A stretch of DNA of 64,000 nt from Metridium senile (lineage: Eukaryota > Cnidaria > Anthozoa > Actiniaria > Metridiidae): assembly GCA_949775045.1 (NCBI GenBank), contig OX459095.1:28228564-28292563 (forward strand), written 5' to 3'. The notes beneath the pieces were generated by a model. That model saw only the letters and a list, made by a program, of their open reading frames with translations. It made no database searches and was not told the origin of the DNA. The position numbers were made by a program, and so were the translations under genes. Positions 62,420-64,000 of this stretch are shown piece after piece; the stretch's first letter is position 1, and each line of letters opens with the position of its first letter.

Positions 62420-63129
62420 TACCTTTTCGCGGGTTGTTTATCAGTAAAGACATACAAGTCCTCCTTAGGTAAGTACTTCATGTAGGCAGTCACATAATGG
62501 TTATTCAAATATTACGTCAAAGGAATTATTTAAATAACCATTGTGTGACTACCAACACGAAGTAGTTACCCTTCGTTTAGGTCAAGACAATGTGACAAAT
62601 CAATAGTATTGATCTTTCGGAAGTAAAAACATTTTCAAAATTTTGGTACCATTTTAAAAGGCGATTTTTAACAATTGACGACAAATTCCCCTGGGGAGGG
62701 AAGCATTTATGTTCTAAAGATTATTTTCGGGAGAAGGTATGTTTTAACTATATGTCACAAATCAGAACACTACAGAAAAGATCTCCAATTAAGGATTTTC
62801 TTTAAAGTTGAGATCACTTACAAAAAGGGCGTTTGAATTGGGTGGTTTCAGTATAAAAATTTAAAAAAAAAGTTATATAGACACACTAGATCAAACTATT
62901 TGTATTGAAGATATATTTTTAATTGCATACGGTAATTTAAATAAAGGGTTTTACAAAATAAACATGTTTACTTTTTATATTTTTATTCTATTTCTGTATT
63001 TCTCTTGTATTTATTCTGTAACTTTATATAAAAAATATTACTTAATTTTGATTAAAAAGATTGAATTCAAATAATAAATGAAAAGGGAAAAGTAAAGAAG
63101 GAAGAAAAGAGATATCATGTTTTATTCGA
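62420..63129. other. Intergenic, one hairpin
   Basis: GTCACATAATGGTTATT and AATAACCATTGTGTGAC form a stem at about 62489-62548. Nothing else recognised. Confidence 0.55.
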
Positions 63130-63262
63130 CGTATCAAAGATATGCCTATTGTTCTATTGCAATCTCGCGCGTTAATCAAAGTCTTTTGTTACTTCTCACC
63201 TACAATACCATATATGGTAATGGCATTGTTTTCAAGATTGCATACGGTACATCTTTGATACG
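63130..63262. mobile_element. ~133-bp palindromic MITE, CGTATCAAAGA ends
   Basis: CGTATCAAAGATATGC at the left and GCATACGGTACATCTTTGAT at the right. Fuller relative of 54995-55080. Confidence 0.8.
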
Positions 63263-63969
63263 AATCTTGATACACTCTTTTCTGCGGGTCCATCAATGTC
63301 CCTGCATGTTAGTATAGAAACAAAGAGTACAGCATCGATAGAGTGATTTTCTGTCGTCCGTGAAAGGAAAATGACTAACAACTCAATAGTTTTTAGCAGT
63401 TGTAATAGTTGCGTAATAGATAAAAAAGAGACTAGAAAAGTTAAGATTATGTGATTAAAACACTTTGAAAGCGCCTGTCCTTCCAATCCATACATTCCTT
63501 TGTAATTTTGGGCAATTTTGAACTTATCCAACCAAAAGAACCAAATCTCAGGAATCTTACATAATATATCTTGATCTGCTCTTTTATATTATGATTTTAT
63601 ATTATGATTTTATATTCATTTCTTAATTACATTTATTAGGGAAACTAGTACCCAGTCCTTTACTCGTTTTGGAATAGGCCAATAGAGATCACTTCTTCAC
63701 GTTTTTAGTGTACATGGCCATATATCACGACTATTCCAAAAATCTTTGTCGCAGCCGAAGCTATATTCAACACTTTTAAAGGATGTCGGTATTTTGTCTC
63801 TCGTTTAGAGGTTCTTCAAATGATTTGTAAGTTGTATAGACGGCAAAAACAATCCTGAACGGACGAGCGGGGATTGAGGCGAGAGACTCGATCGAAATTC
63901 AACTTGCAGTTTTCGCGTAAAAGTAGGAACTGCAGTATATTAGTTGTAAGTGTTTCTGACTATATTATC

Positions 63970-64000
63970 ATGGCATATGTTGCAGTGGAAGGCGGTTGGA
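63970..64000 (+). other. Possible start of another coding exon at window edge
   Basis: ATG opens a frame MAYVAVEGGW running off the window. The sequence is too short for a family call and may be chance. Confidence 0.15.

Overview
The window is eukaryotic nuclear DNA from an invertebrate animal, AT-rich and crowded with transposable elements. Genes are split by GT-AG introns. The repeat set (a DIRS-type retroelement, Crypton-like recombinase fragments, a CR1-like LINE, many foldback and MITE-like repeats) and a secreted ShKT-domain gene fit a cnidarian. Several short inverted repeats look like ones I remember from anthozoan (coral or anemone) genomes. Species is not decidable from sequence alone; anthozoan is my best guess.

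Layout. (1) 1-29525: three tandem copies of a three-exon gene for an SLC49A4/DIRC2-like transporter. Copy 1 spans 1-4176 and is cut by the window edge, copy 2 is 9696-14995, copy 3 is 23573-29522. Copies 2 and 3 lie in a long segmental duplication (about 5330-12370 against 19246-25965). Its two halves then acquired different insertions. A decayed DIRS-like element (about 16710-19245) sits between them. (2) 29530-48380: mostly repeats. A LINE fragment is split by a 5.7-kb foldback element with long terminal inverted repeats, which itself holds a 2.7-kb palindrome with arms of about 1.2 kb. Then come an array of oppositely oriented GGGACATTTCCC motifs, a degenerate ~55-bp tandem array, several MITEs, and a nearly complete CR1-like LINE (43327-46387, minus). 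(3) 48485-52940: a six-exon gene for a secreted precursor with a dibasic site and ShKT-type cysteine domains. (4) 54528-62364: a nine-exon gene for a papain-family protease of the 26/29-kDa type, about 597 residues, with catalytic residues intact. Its seventh exon is preceded by a broken partial duplicate.

The host genes are not an operon. The transporter copies are a local family, and the two secretory-pathway genes downstream are simply neighbours. The unusual biology is mainly structural: gene-conversion-like patchwork among the transporter copies, splice donors abutting MITE insertions, and several layers of palindromes. All exon calls come from reading frame, splice dinucleotides and recalled family sequences. 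No database search was run.
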